A stretch of 64,000 nucleotides of DNA from Hamadaea sp013361475 (lineage in GTDB: Bacteria > Actinomycetota > Actinomycetes > Mycobacteriales > Micromonosporaceae), in contig NZ_JBFAHM010000001.1 in NCBI RefSeq assembly GCF_040654195.1, positions 620,001 to 684,000 of the forward strand. Reading direction: 5' to 3'. The position numbers were made by a program, and so were the translations under genes. The notes under the pieces are model-generated. The model searched no databases and had not been told where the DNA came from. It saw only the letters and a list, made by a program, of their open reading frames with translations. Every line of letters begins with the position of its first letter. Within the stretch, counting starts at the first letter, position 1. Below, in pieces: positions 49,639-58,534 of the stretch.

Positions 49639-49692
49639 AGCCGAAAACGGGGTGACCCAATCCGCCCGGATTGGGTCACCCCGTTTTCGGCT
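49639..49692. terminator. perfect palindrome between convergent genes
   Basis: Two 25-base perfect arms (left begins AGCCGAAAACGGGG) with a GCCC loop, placed eight bases after moeZ and about 40 bases before the end of the convergent prenyltransferase-like gene: a likely two-way terminator. Confidence 0.75.
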
Positions 49693-49734
49693 CTGGTTGG
49701 CGCCTGGCCGTGAACGGCCCTCCTAGCGGCGTGC

Positions 49735-50556
49735 TCACCTACAAGCTCTGATTGCGGCGAGGGTTGTGTGCACGTCGAAGGCGTCGCCGTCGTCGCTGCT
49801 GAAACCGCCGTCGCTGCGCTGGAGTTGGCGCAGGCGGAGCATCGCGTTGATGATCAGCGGGTCGTCGTCGCGTACGCCGACTCGCCGGTTGGCGGCGGCG
49901 AGCCAGGCGGCGTCGGCCGCGCTCAATTCCGGCAGCCGTTCGATCAGGCGCTGCTGAAGGCGTACGGATTCGTAGAACATGTCGTGCCGGTAGAGGACGG
50001 CGGCGGACAGCCAGGTCGCGACCAGGAAGGTCGGCATCGTGCCGTCGGGCTGCACTTCAGTCCGCAGCGCTTCGGCCGCTTTGAGCACGACACCCGCGTA
50101 TGCCCCGCCGGGCCGGTCGTCGAGGGGGCCGGCGGATCGGGCGTCCTGCCCCGCGACGGTGAGCCAGAAGGCCGCGTTGGCGGTGATGTAGAGCCGCGCC
50201 TCCGGGTCGCCGGGGACCGCCCAGGGTGGGGCGATGTCGGCCAGGCTGGGGGCCTCTTCCCAGCTGCCGTCGCCGTGCTGGCGGGTGGTCAGCCAGTCGA
50301 GGGCGCGGCGGGCGGCCGGGCGGCTCAGCGCGCCGAGGTCGTCGAGTTCGGCCAGCCGGAAGCAGGTCGCGTCGACCGAGGCGACCCCGTCGGTCCCGTA
50401 TGCCGGCCAGCCGCCGTCCCGGGTCTGCCCCGCTTCCGCCTTGTCGAGGATGTCGTCCGAGGGCACCGCGCCGGTACGCAAGTACGACAAACGGGCACGG
50501 TCGACCTGGTCGCCCTTGGCCACCACGAAGCCGATGGCCGCGTCCATGTCGATCAC
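49735..50556 (-). CDS. prenyltransferase/squalene oxidase-repeat protein
   Basis: A 273-residue protein with helical repeats such as AGQTRDGGWPAYGTDG, WLTTRQHGDGSWEE and LRQLQRSDGGFSSDDG, the QW-like repeats of terpene cyclases and prenyltransferases. It lacks a visible DxDD catalytic motif and is short, so it may be a binding or non-catalytic member. GTG start; ATG 50547 is an alternative. Confidence 0.75.
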   Translation of the reverse strand: MIDMDAAIGFVVAKGDQVDRARLSYLRTGAVPSDDILDKAEAGQTRDGGWPAYGTDGVASVDATCFRLAELDDLGALSRPAARRALDWLTTRQHGDGSWEEAPSLADIAPPWAVPGDPEARLYITANAAFWLTVAGQDARSAGPLDDRPGGAYAGVVLKAAEALRTEVQPDGTMPTFLVATWLSAAVLYRHDMFYESVRLQQRLIERLPELSAADAAWLAAANRRVGVRDDDPLIINAMLRLRQLQRSDGGFSSDDGDAFDVHTTLAAIRACR

Positions 50557-50588
50557 GGAGAAAGGCTAGACGCTCACCGTGCGCAGCC

Positions 50589-50936
50589 TCAACGGCCGGA
50601 CGTGTGATCTTCGGGGTACCAGGAGGTGGTCTGCATGATCACCCGACCGGCTTTCAGCTGCACACCTTCCGCCATGAGGAGGCGCGCCGCCCGCTGTTCG
50701 TGCCCCGGCGGGAGCCGTCCTGACGAATTCACGACACGATGCCACGGGACGCCCCCGCCGTAACGGGCCATGATCGTGCCGACCTGCCGGGCCGAGCAGC
50801 GGCCGGAGACGTCGGCGAGGTATTCGGCGATCGCGCCGTAGCTCATCACCCGGCCGGCCGGGATCCGCTCCACGAGCTGCAGCACCTGCTCGCGGTACTC
50901 CTCTGGGCTCACATCGCCCCACACTATGGGATCCAT
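50589..50936 (-). CDS. alkyltransferase-like (ATL) protein, MGMT fold
   Basis: A 115-residue protein with the DNA-binding helix of O6-alkylguanine transferases (GRVMSYGAIAEYLADV and SARQVGTIMARYG) but PWHRV where PCHRV is expected (W65 for the reactive Cys). Such ATL proteins bind alkylated DNA and call in nucleotide excision repair. The ATG is at 50936, with an adjacent divergent proB. Confidence 0.88.
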   Translation of the reverse strand: MDPIVWGDVSPEEYREQVLQLVERIPAGRVMSYGAIAEYLADVSGRCSARQVGTIMARYGGGVPWHRVVNSSGRLPPGHEQRAARLLMAEGVQLKAGRVIMQTTSWYPEDHTSGR

Positions 50937-50973
50937 CCGACAGTTGCGGATTCACGCAGGTCAGAATGGTCCA

Positions 50974-52113
50974 GTGCGGCAGACAGTCACGAGTGCGCGG
51001 CGCATCGTGGTCAAGGTGGGGTCCTCCTCGCTGACCACGGCGGCCGGCGGTCTCGACGCGGCCCGGCTGGGCGCGCTGGTCGAGGCGCTCACCGCGTCGG
51101 GCAGTGCATCCATGCCCGACTCTCCAGCCGGAGCAGCGGGTAAGCAGGTCATCCTGGTCTCGTCGGGCGCGATCGCGGCCGGTCTCGCCCCGCTCGGCCT
51201 GCCGCGCCGACCGCGGGACCTGGCCACGCAACAGGCGGCGGCCAGCGTCGGCCAGGGGCTGCTCATGCACGCGTACACCGCGGCGTTCGCCGCCCATGGG
51301 CGTACGGTCGGGCAGGTTCTGCTCACCGTCGACGACGTCACGCGCCGCTCGCACTACCGCAACGCGCGGCGTACCCTCCAGCGCCTGCTCGACCTGCGGG
51401 TCGTCCCGATCGTCAACGAGAACGACACGGTGGCCACGAGCGAGATCCGGTTCGGCGACAACGACCGGCTCGCCGCCCTGGTCGCCGCGCTGGTCGAGGC
51501 CGACCTGCTGATTCTGCTCTCCGATGTGGACGGTCTGTACACTGGCGACCCCGCGCTGCCGACCTCGACCCGGATCGACCTGGTCCGCGGGGAGGAGGAC
51601 CTCGACGGCGTCGCCATCGGCAGCGCTGGCAAGGCCGGTCTCGGCACCGGCGGGATGGTCACGAAGGTCCAGGCCGCGCGCATCGCCAACGGCGCCGGCA
51701 TCCCGGTCGTCCTGACCTCCGCGCCCCAGGCGGCCGCGGCCCTGTGCGGCGAGGAGGTGGGCACGCTCTTCGCCGCCCAAGTGGTACGCGCATCGGCGCG
51801 CCTGTTCTGGTTGGCCCATGCCACCGAGGCGCGCGGGCGGCTCTTCCTGGATCCGGGCGCGGTCGCGGCCGTCGTGGATCGGCGAAAGTCCCTGCTCCCG
51901 GCCGGGATCACCGGGGTGGACGGTGCCTTCTCGGCGGGCGACCCGGTGGACCTCGTCGACTCCAGCGGGCATCCGGTCGCCCGGGGACTGGTCAACTACG
52001 ACGCTCTGGAACTGCCCGGACTCCTCGGCCGGTCGACGGTCGAACTCGCCGCGTCACTCGGCCCGGCGTACGAGCGTGAAGTCGTGCACCGCGACGATCT
52101 GGTGCTGCTGTGA
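50974..52113 (+). CDS. proB: glutamate 5-kinase
   Basis: A 379-residue first enzyme of proline synthesis: glutamate to glutamyl phosphate. Kinase domain motifs IVVKVGSSSLT, LVSSGAIAAGL, VPIVNENDTVAT and FGDNDRLAA, then a C-terminal PUA domain (GALLDPGA-like RLFLDPGAVAAV). I chose GTG 50974 over the in-frame GTG at 50926, which overlaps the divergent gene. Confidence 0.93.
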   Translation: MRQTVTSARRIVVKVGSSSLTTAAGGLDAARLGALVEALTASGSASMPDSPAGAAGKQVILVSSGAIAAGLAPLGLPRRPRDLATQQAAASVGQGLLMHAYTAAFAAHGRTVGQVLLTVDDVTRRSHYRNARRTLQRLLDLRVVPIVNENDTVATSEIRFGDNDRLAALVAALVEADLLILLSDVDGLYTGDPALPTSTRIDLVRGEEDLDGVAIGSAGKAGLGTGGMVTKVQAARIANGAGIPVVLTSAPQAAAALCGEEVGTLFAAQVVRASARLFWLAHATEARGRLFLDPGAVAAVVDRRKSLLPAGITGVDGAFSAGDPVDLVDSSGHPVARGLVNYDALELPGLLGRSTVELAASLGPAYEREVVHRDDLVLL

Positions 52114-52124
52114 GAGGGAACGAA

Positions 52125-53366
52125 ATGTCAGTCACCGAACTCGCCCAGCGCGCCCGCGTCGCCGCCCGCACGCTGGCCACCGCCACCCGCGCCGTCAAGG
52201 ACGACGCCCTCATCGCCATGGCGGACGCGCTCGTCACGCGTACCGACGAGATCGTGAAGGCGAACGGCCTGGACGTCGCGGCGGCGCGCGAGCAGGGAAC
52301 CAGCGAATCGATCATCGACCGGCTGGCCTTGACGCCCGCGCGGCTCGTGGCGATCGCCGACGGCCTGCGGCAGATGGCCGCGCTGGCCGACCCGGTCGGT
52401 GAGGTGGTGCGCGGCTCGACGCTGCCGAACGGCCTGCAGCTGCGGCAGGTACGCGTGCCGTTCGGCGTGGTCGGCATCATCTACGAGGCGCGGCCGAACG
52501 TAACCGCCGACGCGGCCGGGCTGACCCTCAAGTCGGGTAATGCCGTATTGCTGCGCGGCTCGTCGAGCGCCGCGAACTCGAACGCCGCGATCGTGGAGGT
52601 GCTCCGCGAGGCGATCGCGAAGACCGGCCTGCCCGCCGACGCGGTGCAACTCGTCGATCCGTCCTCCCGCGAGACCGTACGCGACCTGATGCGCGCTCGC
52701 GGCCTGGTCGACGTGCTGATTCCGCGCGGGGGAGCGGGTCTGATCCGCAGTGTGGTCGAAGACTCGACGGTGCCGGTGATCGAGACGGGTGTCGGCAACT
52801 GCCACATCTACGTCGACGAGACGGCCGACCTGGACATGGCGCTGTCCATCCTGCTCAACGCGAAGACGTCGCGGCCCTCGGTGTGCAACGCGGCCGAGTC
52901 GCTGCTCGTCCACTCGGCGGTGGCCGGCGAGTTCCTGCCGGTCGCGCTGGCGGCGTTCCGCAACGCCGGAGTCACCGTGCACGGGACCCCCGACGTGGCG
53001 GTGCTCGACGAGGCGGTCGTGCCGGCGACGGAGGAGGACTTCGCGACCGAGTACCTGGCGCTGGAGATCTCGGTGGCGGTGGTCGACTCCCTGGATGAGG
53101 CGATCGAGCACATCACGCGCTACGGCACCGGCCACAGCGAGGCGATCGTGACCGGATCGCTGGCGGCGGCGAACGAGTTCACCGCCCGGGTCGACGCGGC
53201 GGCGGTGCTGGTCAACGCCTCGACCCGGTTCGTCGACGGCGGAGAGTTCGGCTTCGGCGCCGAGATCGGCATCTCCACGCAGAAGCTGCACGCCCGTGGC
53301 CCGATGGGGCTGCCCGAGCTGACCTCCACGAAGTACGTCGTGATGGGGGCCGGCCACACCCGCTAG
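52125..53366 (+). CDS. proA: glutamate-5-semialdehyde dehydrogenase
   Basis: A 413-residue second enzyme of proline synthesis: NADPH-dependent reduction of glutamyl phosphate. FGVVGIIYEARPNVTADAAG, LRGSSSAANSNAAI and the catalytic Cys in PSVCNAAESLLVH are intact. GAGAGGG before the ATG, 12 bases after proB: an operon. Confidence 0.94.
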   Translation: MSVTELAQRARVAARTLATATRAVKDDALIAMADALVTRTDEIVKANGLDVAAAREQGTSESIIDRLALTPARLVAIADGLRQMAALADPVGEVVRGSTLPNGLQLRQVRVPFGVVGIIYEARPNVTADAAGLTLKSGNAVLLRGSSSAANSNAAIVEVLREAIAKTGLPADAVQLVDPSSRETVRDLMRARGLVDVLIPRGGAGLIRSVVEDSTVPVIETGVGNCHIYVDETADLDMALSILLNAKTSRPSVCNAAESLLVHSAVAGEFLPVALAAFRNAGVTVHGTPDVAVLDEAVVPATEEDFATEYLALEISVAVVDSLDEAIEHITRYGTGHSEAIVTGSLAAANEFTARVDAAAVLVNASTRFVDGGEFGFGAEIGISTQKLHARGPMGLPELTSTKYVVMGAGHTR

Positions 53367-53382
53367 CCGCCCTCCGCGGCCC

Positions 53383-53464
53383 GCTTCGCGTGATCATTGC
53401 GTCAGCCATGCTGTTTCGCGCGGCGGAATGTCCGATGAAACCGCATGGCTGACGCGATGATCAC
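53383..53464. repeat. intergenic hairpin repeat, copy 2
   Basis: GTGATCATTGCGTCAGCCATG (split: arm 53390-53410) pairs with the arm at 53444-53464 with one mismatch. It overlaps the gamma-glutamyltransferase stop and lies after proA, so it can stop both convergent transcripts. Confidence 0.85.
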
Positions 53465-54882
53465 AGCACGTGGGCGTGCCCACCCCGCCGAGGATCACCG
53501 GCCGCCCCGGTACGCCCGACCGCGCTGACCCCGCCGAAGTAGTGGTTGGTCTGCTCCCACTGCTGCACGACGAACCCGGCTTCGGCCAGCGCGTCGGCGT
53601 CGTCGGCGGGGTAGCCCGGTTCGAGGTGGGCGATCTGCCCGGCGACGTGCAGCCGGGGCGAGGCGACCGCGTCCGGCACCGAGCGCCCCTCGACCAGGTA
53701 CGCGATCAGGGTGCTGAGCAGCGCCGACCGGATCCGGGACGCGCCCGCCGAGCCGACCGCGAGGTCGAGGTCCCCGTCGGGGGAGAGCACGACGAGTGGG
53801 CTCATCATCGAGTGCACCCGGTCGCCGGGGTGGATGTGCCCCGCCAGCAGCTCGCCCTCGCCCAGCATCGAGTTGAGGTGGATGCCCAGGCCGGGCAGCC
53901 AGACGCCGGAGCCGAGGCCGAGGGTGTGCGTGACGACGCAGGCGTTGCCGTCCCCGTCGACCACCGAGATGTTGGTCGTCTCGCCGAGCCCTTCCGGACG
54001 GTGGGCGTTCTCCTGGAGCGCGTACGCCAGCGCGACGGCCCGTTCCGGGCCGGTGAGCGGGTCCAGCTGCGGCAGAGCGGCGATCGTGGGGAGCGTGCGG
54101 TTGAGGTCCAGCCGCCCGCAGACGTGCCGGCCGGCCAGGGACGCCGACCGGACCGGCCGCGAGATCGGCTGGTACGCCTCGACGTCCTTCCGGCTCAGGC
54201 AGCCCCCACCGGCTTGGACCGCGTCGACCATGAGGGCCGCGGTGTATTCGGCGAACTCGTCGTAGCCCGAGGCGAGCAGGGCGAAGGCGTCGTCGAGCCC
54301 GGGGTGCCGCAGGTGGTCGCCGCCGTCGAGCAGGCGGCCGTTGGGGGCGTACGCCGGACCGCCCTGGTCAAGGATCATCGCCGGGGCGATCGATCGCAGC
54401 GCCTCCGCCTGCGGCGGCGGGATCGGCACCCCCGCGTGCGCGATGTCGTACGCCGGTTGCACGATCTCCAGCCAGGAGATCCGGCCGAAGCGGCGGTGCA
54501 GTTCGGCGCAGCCGGCCGGGACGCCCGGGACGGCGACGGAGGCGCCGCCGATGGAGTAGGGAATCGGGACCCCGCCGAAGTCGATCTCGATCGGTACCAT
54601 CGGTCCCGGTGTCTGGCCGGAGAGTCCCGGCATGGCGCAGAAGAAGTCGATGACGGCGACGCTGCCGGACTTGGCCGAGAACACGGTGGCGAATCCGCCA
54701 CCGCCCAGTCCGCACAGGATGGTCTCGGCGGCGCAGGAGGCGAAGGTCGCGGCGACGGCGGCGTCGACGGCGTTGCCGCCCTCGGCGAGGACGCGCAGCC
54801 CAGCCTCGACCGTCGCGGGATGTCCCGCGGCCACCCCAGCCGGTACGCGACTAATTCTCACTCCCGTACGCTCTGTGCCCAT
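53461..54882 (-). CDS. gamma-glutamyltransferase-family protein
   Basis: A protein of about 473 residues of the Ntn hydrolase family. The autoprocessing Thr is in GLGETTNISVVDGDGN; the glycine cluster CGLGGGGFATVF and the SMLGEGEL and SMMSPLVVL parts match the family. No signal peptide is seen, so it is probably cytoplasmic or of the short bacterial type. The start is uncertain: ATG 54882 lies 13 bases from the divergent MFS start; GTG 54861 is an alternative. Confidence 0.85.
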   Translation of the reverse strand: MGTERTGVRISRVPAGVAAGHPATVEAGLRVLAEGGNAVDAAVAATFASCAAETILCGLGGGGFATVFSAKSGSVAVIDFFCAMPGLSGQTPGPMVPIEIDFGGVPIPYSIGGASVAVPGVPAGCAELHRRFGRISWLEIVQPAYDIAHAGVPIPPPQAEALRSIAPAMILDQGGPAYAPNGRLLDGGDHLRHPGLDDAFALLASGYDEFAEYTAALMVDAVQAGGGCLSRKDVEAYQPISRPVRSASLAGRHVCGRLDLNRTLPTIAALPQLDPLTGPERAVALAYALQENAHRPEGLGETTNISVVDGDGNACVVTHTLGLGSGVWLPGLGIHLNSMLGEGELLAGHIHPGDRVHSMMSPLVVLSPDGDLDLAVGSAGASRIRSALLSTLIAYLVEGRSVPDAVASPRLHVAGQIAHLEPGYPADDADALAEAGFVVQQWEQTNHYFGGVSAVGRTGAAGDPRRGGHAHVL

Positions 54883-54895
54883 GGAGGCGGTGCCC

Positions 54896-56263
54896 ATGCA
54901 GAACAGTGTGGCTGTCGCTCCCGCCGACAGCGAACCTCTGTCCCCGCGCGTCCGCATCGGGTACTCGCTCGGTTCACTCGTCACGGGAGCGTTCGGCACT
55001 GTTCCCGGGCTGCTCCTGCTGCCCTATTTGACCGATACTCTAGGCGTCTCCGCCGGTCTTGCGGGGCTTTTGGTGCTGGCTCCCAAGGCCTGGGACGTCG
55101 TCGCCAATCCGCTCGTCGGCCGGGTCTCCGATCGCACGCAGACTCGCTGGGGCGCACGGCGGCCGTACCTGCTCGGGGCCGGGCTGACCCTCGCTGTGCT
55201 CTTCGCCGCCCTCTTCGCCGCACCCTTCGGGGCGGTCGCGCCCGGTGGCAGCCCCGTCCTCGCGGTGAGCTACGTCGCGGTCGCCTTCCTGCTCACCGCG
55301 ACGGCGTTCGCGTTCTTCCAAGTCCCCTACGTCTCGATGCCCGCCGAGATGACCGACAGCGCCGGCGAGCGTACGCGGATGATGACGTGGCGGGTCGGCC
55401 TGCTGGCCACGACGATCCTCGTCTCCGGCGCGGTCGCGCCGTGGATCGTGGACCACACCGGCGGCGGCATCGTCGGGCACCGGCTGATGGGCCTGTTCGT
55501 CGCGGCCCTCATGGTCATCGGCACGCTGTGCGCCTTCTACGGCACCGCGACCGCCCCGATCGGTGCTATCCAGGCCTCCGAACCGTCGCTGCGCGCGCAG
55601 CTCAAGGTGGTCGCGGCGAACCGGCCGTTCCGCGTACTGGTGGCGTGTTTCGTCGTCCAGGCCACCGGCGTCGCCTGCATGCTCGCCGGCGTCCAGTACT
55701 TCGCCGACCACGTCCTGCACGACCACGGCGCGATGCCGCTGCTCTTCCTCACCGTGGTCTCCCCGGCGCTCGTCGTGACCCCGCTGTGGCGGCGGGTCGG
55801 CGAACGGCTGGGCAAGGTCCGCGGCTACATCCTGGCCTCGGCCACCCTGACCGCGGCCACGCTCGCCCTGGTCACCGCCCCACTCGTCCCGCATTTCCTC
55901 GTGTACGCGATGATCGCCGTGATCGGCTTCGGGTACGCCGGTCAGCAGCTGTTCGGCTTGGCCCTGCTGCCCGACTGCATCGCGTACGACACGGCCCGGA
56001 CCGGTAAGCGTCAGGCGGGCGTCTTCACGGGTGTGTGGACCGCCGGGGAGACGCTCGGGCTGGCCCTCGGCCCCGGCATCTTCGGGCAGGTCCTGCAGTT
56101 CTTCGGCTACGTCTCCAGCACCACCGGCATCTCCGCCGTCCAGACGTCGCACGCCGAGCTGGGCGTCCTGCTCGGCTTCACCGCAGTCCCGGCGGTCATC
56201 GTCGGGCTGGCCCTGCTCTTCCTGCGCGGATTCACCACGGAGGTCGTCCCGGAGGCCGCCTAG
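54896..56263 (+). CDS. MFS transporter, sugar:cation symporter (GPH) type
   Basis: A 455-residue protein with 12 membrane segments. The N-terminal LGSLVTGAFGTVPGLLLLPY, loop NPLVGRVSDRTQTRWGARRP and YVSMPAEMTDSAGERTRMMT resemble the glycoside-pentoside-hexuronide (MelB-like) family. Substrate unknown. GGAGGCGG precedes ATG 54896; ATG 54881 is an alternative. Divergent from the gamma-glutamyltransferase gene. Confidence 0.82.
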   Translation: MQNSVAVAPADSEPLSPRVRIGYSLGSLVTGAFGTVPGLLLLPYLTDTLGVSAGLAGLLVLAPKAWDVVANPLVGRVSDRTQTRWGARRPYLLGAGLTLAVLFAALFAAPFGAVAPGGSPVLAVSYVAVAFLLTATAFAFFQVPYVSMPAEMTDSAGERTRMMTWRVGLLATTILVSGAVAPWIVDHTGGGIVGHRLMGLFVAALMVIGTLCAFYGTATAPIGAIQASEPSLRAQLKVVAANRPFRVLVACFVVQATGVACMLAGVQYFADHVLHDHGAMPLLFLTVVSPALVVTPLWRRVGERLGKVRGYILASATLTAATLALVTAPLVPHFLVYAMIAVIGFGYAGQQLFGLALLPDCIAYDTARTGKRQAGVFTGVWTAGETLGLALGPGIFGQVLQFFGYVSSTTGISAVQTSHAELGVLLGFTAVPAVIVGLALLFLRGFTTEVVPEAA

Positions 56264-56288
56264 CCCCCGTACGCATTACGCTGAGGGT

Positions 56289-56813
56289 ATGGCGCAACTG
56301 CCCGCGGTCCTCGGCCACCCCATCAAGTTCGTGCTGAACTGGGGTCGCCGCTATTCGCTGTGGGTCTTCAACTTCGGCCTGGCCTGCTGCGCCATCGAGT
56401 TCATCGCGTCCAGCATGGGCCGGCACGACTTCATGCGGATGGGCGTCATCCCGTTCGCGCACGGCCCTCGGCAGGCGGACCTGATGGTGGTCAGCGGGAC
56501 GGTCACCGACAAGATGGCCCCGGCGATCAAGCGTCTCTACGACCAGATGCCCGAGCCGAAGTACGTGATCTCGTTCGGCGCGTGCAGCAACTGCGGCGGC
56601 CCCTACTGGGACAGCTACTCGGTCACCAAGGGCGTGGACCAGATCATCCCGGTCGACGTCTACGTCCCCGGCTGCCCGCCCCGGCCTGAGGCGCTCCTGC
56701 ACGGCATCCTGCGCCTGCAGGAGAAGATCGCGGCCGAGGACCCCGGCATCGGCGGCGTGGACCGGCCCGATCCGCTCGCCCTCACCGCCCCGGTCGTCCC
56801 GCCACCCGCCTAG
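56289..56813 (+). CDS. nuoB: NADH-quinone oxidoreductase subunit B (second cluster)
   Basis: A 174-residue subunit carrying the N2-type [4Fe-4S] cluster. Ligand cysteines are visible: LACCAIEF (C33, C34), FGACSNCGG, and VPGCPPRPEAL. GAGGG before the ATG. It is cut off from the other nuo genes by the four genes that follow. The ending APVVPPPA is disordered. Confidence 0.92.
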   Translation: MAQLPAVLGHPIKFVLNWGRRYSLWVFNFGLACCAIEFIASSMGRHDFMRMGVIPFAHGPRQADLMVVSGTVTDKMAPAIKRLYDQMPEPKYVISFGACSNCGGPYWDSYSVTKGVDQIIPVDVYVPGCPPRPEALLHGILRLQEKIAAEDPGIGGVDRPDPLALTAPVVPPPA

Positions 56814-56843
56814 TAACGGTTCAGGCGCAGCGAGCTTCGATGC

Positions 56844-56880
56844 GTTGGGATTTTCCCAACACCAGCGTACCCTGGTGGGC
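56844..56880 (+). promoter_or_regulatory. promoter with palindromic operator, leaderless
   Basis: -35 TTGGGA (56845-56850), 17 bases, -10 TACCCT (56868-56873). The ATG of the XRE gene starts 8 bases after the -10 end. GTTGGGA-TTT-TCCCAAC (56844-56860) is a perfect inverted repeat over the -35, a probable self-control site. Confidence 0.7.
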
Positions 56881-57966
56881 ATGGCGGACAGCATCGGAGA
56901 GCGCGTGCGCGAGCTACTGCCAGCCGACCAAACCCACCGGGAGATCGCCCTCCGCGTCGAGATGACGCCGGACGCCTTCTCTCGTTCCTTGAGCGGCCAG
57001 CGTGGATTCTCGGCGGTTGAACTCGCTCGCATTGCCGACCTCCTGGAAGCAGATGTCCACTTCCTCATCACCGGGGAGGCCGACCCGCTACGCCTCCGGA
57101 TGGTTGCTCGGCATGACTTCGATCCGGCGACCGGCCGACGGGAGGTGGGCGGCGCTGATCGCGACCGCTCGATGCTGGACGACGTAGCGCTGGCCTATCG
57201 TCAGGCGGTTGAAGCGTCGCTCGCGGCTTCGGACATCCCCTCGTCGGTCTCGGACGCACGCGCGATCTTGGGCGAGCGGTTCGTCCGCCCCCTCATCGCA
57301 CGTATCGAGGAGCGGTTCGACATCGACGTCGTCAGGCTTCCCGAGCTGTCCACGTCATACAGCTTCACGCTCGGCGGGCGGGGCGTCATCCTCGTACCCG
57401 CCAATGGCAACTGGTTCTACCAGAACTGGTGTCTGGCGCACGAGCTCGGACACCTTTCGCAGCGACATACCGATCCGGAGACCTCTGCCGACGAACGAGA
57501 CCGTCATGAGGAGGCCGCCAACGCCTTCGCGGCCGAGCTGCTGTTGCCGACGAGGATGATGCAGGCACAGAACTGGTCCATGATGACCGTCGGGCAGCTC
57601 GCGGGCTTGATCTGGGATTGGGGGGTTTCGATCGAAGCCGTGGTGAGCCGGCTTCGCAGTCTGAGAATCCCGCTCTCCAATGTCTTGCAGGAATGGCGTT
57701 CTCAGCCGACCCAACGTCTGCTCCGGCGGCATTGGTCGCACCAGGAGGTCGGCGAGCCGATCACTCGACGAATGGAGGAGGCAGCCGTTCGGCGGTTCCC
57801 ACTGGCGCTGCAAGAAGCGCACGTGACGCTGATCGCCAAGGGCGTTTTGACGAAAGCGACACTGGCCTGGATGCTGGGAGTGCCGGAGAGCACACTCGAG
57901 GTCGACGAGCCGACGCCGGCGGAAACCATGTCCGTCGACTCGCTAGCTGACGCGTTCGGCCTCTAG
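56881..57966 (+). CDS. XRE-type HTH plus ImmA/IrrE metallopeptidase protein
   Basis: A 361-residue protein: N-terminal helix-turn-helix (HREIALRVEMTPDAFSRSLS then GQRGFSAVELARIADLLEA), then an ImmA/IrrE-type zinc peptidase domain with LAHELGHLSQRH (HExxH). Such proteins often cut or bind repressors or antitoxins, or act as antitoxins for toxin partners. It is followed after 9 bases by a PIN-like gene, so the pair may be a toxin-antitoxin or defence unit. Confidence 0.85.
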   Translation: MADSIGERVRELLPADQTHREIALRVEMTPDAFSRSLSGQRGFSAVELARIADLLEADVHFLITGEADPLRLRMVARHDFDPATGRREVGGADRDRSMLDDVALAYRQAVEASLAASDIPSSVSDARAILGERFVRPLIARIEERFDIDVVRLPELSTSYSFTLGGRGVILVPANGNWFYQNWCLAHELGHLSQRHTDPETSADERDRHEEAANAFAAELLLPTRMMQAQNWSMMTVGQLAGLIWDWGVSIEAVVSRLRSLRIPLSNVLQEWRSQPTQRLLRRHWSHQEVGEPITRRMEEAAVRRFPLALQEAHVTLIAKGVLTKATLAWMLGVPESTLEVDEPTPAETMSVDSLADAFGL

Positions 57967-57975
57967 GACGCCCAG

Positions 57976-58524
57976 GTGCCGACGCTGCTGGTGCTCCCGG
58001 ACAATACGGTCCTGGTCAACTTCGCGCTGCTGAACCGGATGGACCTCCTCGCGAAGCTCATCAAGGGAAACGGCACCTGGTGTGCCTCGGTGGCGGCCGA
58101 ATGCGATCAATCGGCACGGCATCCAGGTCTGGAGTCGATGGCGGACGCGCACGAGGTCTTCGGCGAGCCCTTGCGGCCGGAGACTCCCAGCGAGCTGACC
58201 ATGACCCAGACGCTTCGTACGCGCCTCGCGCGGCCGGGCGAAGGACACCTACGCCACCTCGGCGAAGCGGAGACATTGGCGATCATGGCGAGCCGGTCGC
58301 TTCGCGGCATGTTCGTCACCGACGACAAAGCGGTGCCGGTAGTCGCCCGCGAGCAGGGGATCCAGGTCGTCACTACCTTCGACCTGCTTCGGCTTGCGTG
58401 CCGGACCGGCATGGCGGACGCAGACACCGTCTGGTCCTACCTGCAACGGCTTCGGCAGCAACGGCGCGGTACACCGCCCGCCGTCTTCGACCGGTCCTCC
58501 TTCGACAAATGGTTGTCGGCTTGA
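57976..58524 (+). CDS. PIN-like nuclease domain protein
   Basis: A 182-residue protein. LLVLPDNTVLVNFALLNRMD (first acid), a Glu in SVAAECDQS, HLGEAETLAIMASR and FVTDDKAVPVVAREQG (two Asp) follow the acid order of PIN-domain RNases. GTG start 9 bases after the XRE gene, so they are co-expressed. If active it would be the toxin part. Confidence 0.75.
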   Translation: MPTLLVLPDNTVLVNFALLNRMDLLAKLIKGNGTWCASVAAECDQSARHPGLESMADAHEVFGEPLRPETPSELTMTQTLRTRLARPGEGHLRHLGEAETLAIMASRSLRGMFVTDDKAVPVVAREQGIQVVTTFDLLRLACRTGMADADTVWSYLQRLRQQRRGTPPAVFDRSSFDKWLSA

Positions 58525-58534
58525 GCCGACGGCG

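Noticed and set aside
53470..56007. An 845-codon plus-strand frame over the gamma-glutamyltransferase and part of the MFS gene
   Set aside because: Low-complexity Arg/Ala/Gly translation, antisense to a gene with family motifs.
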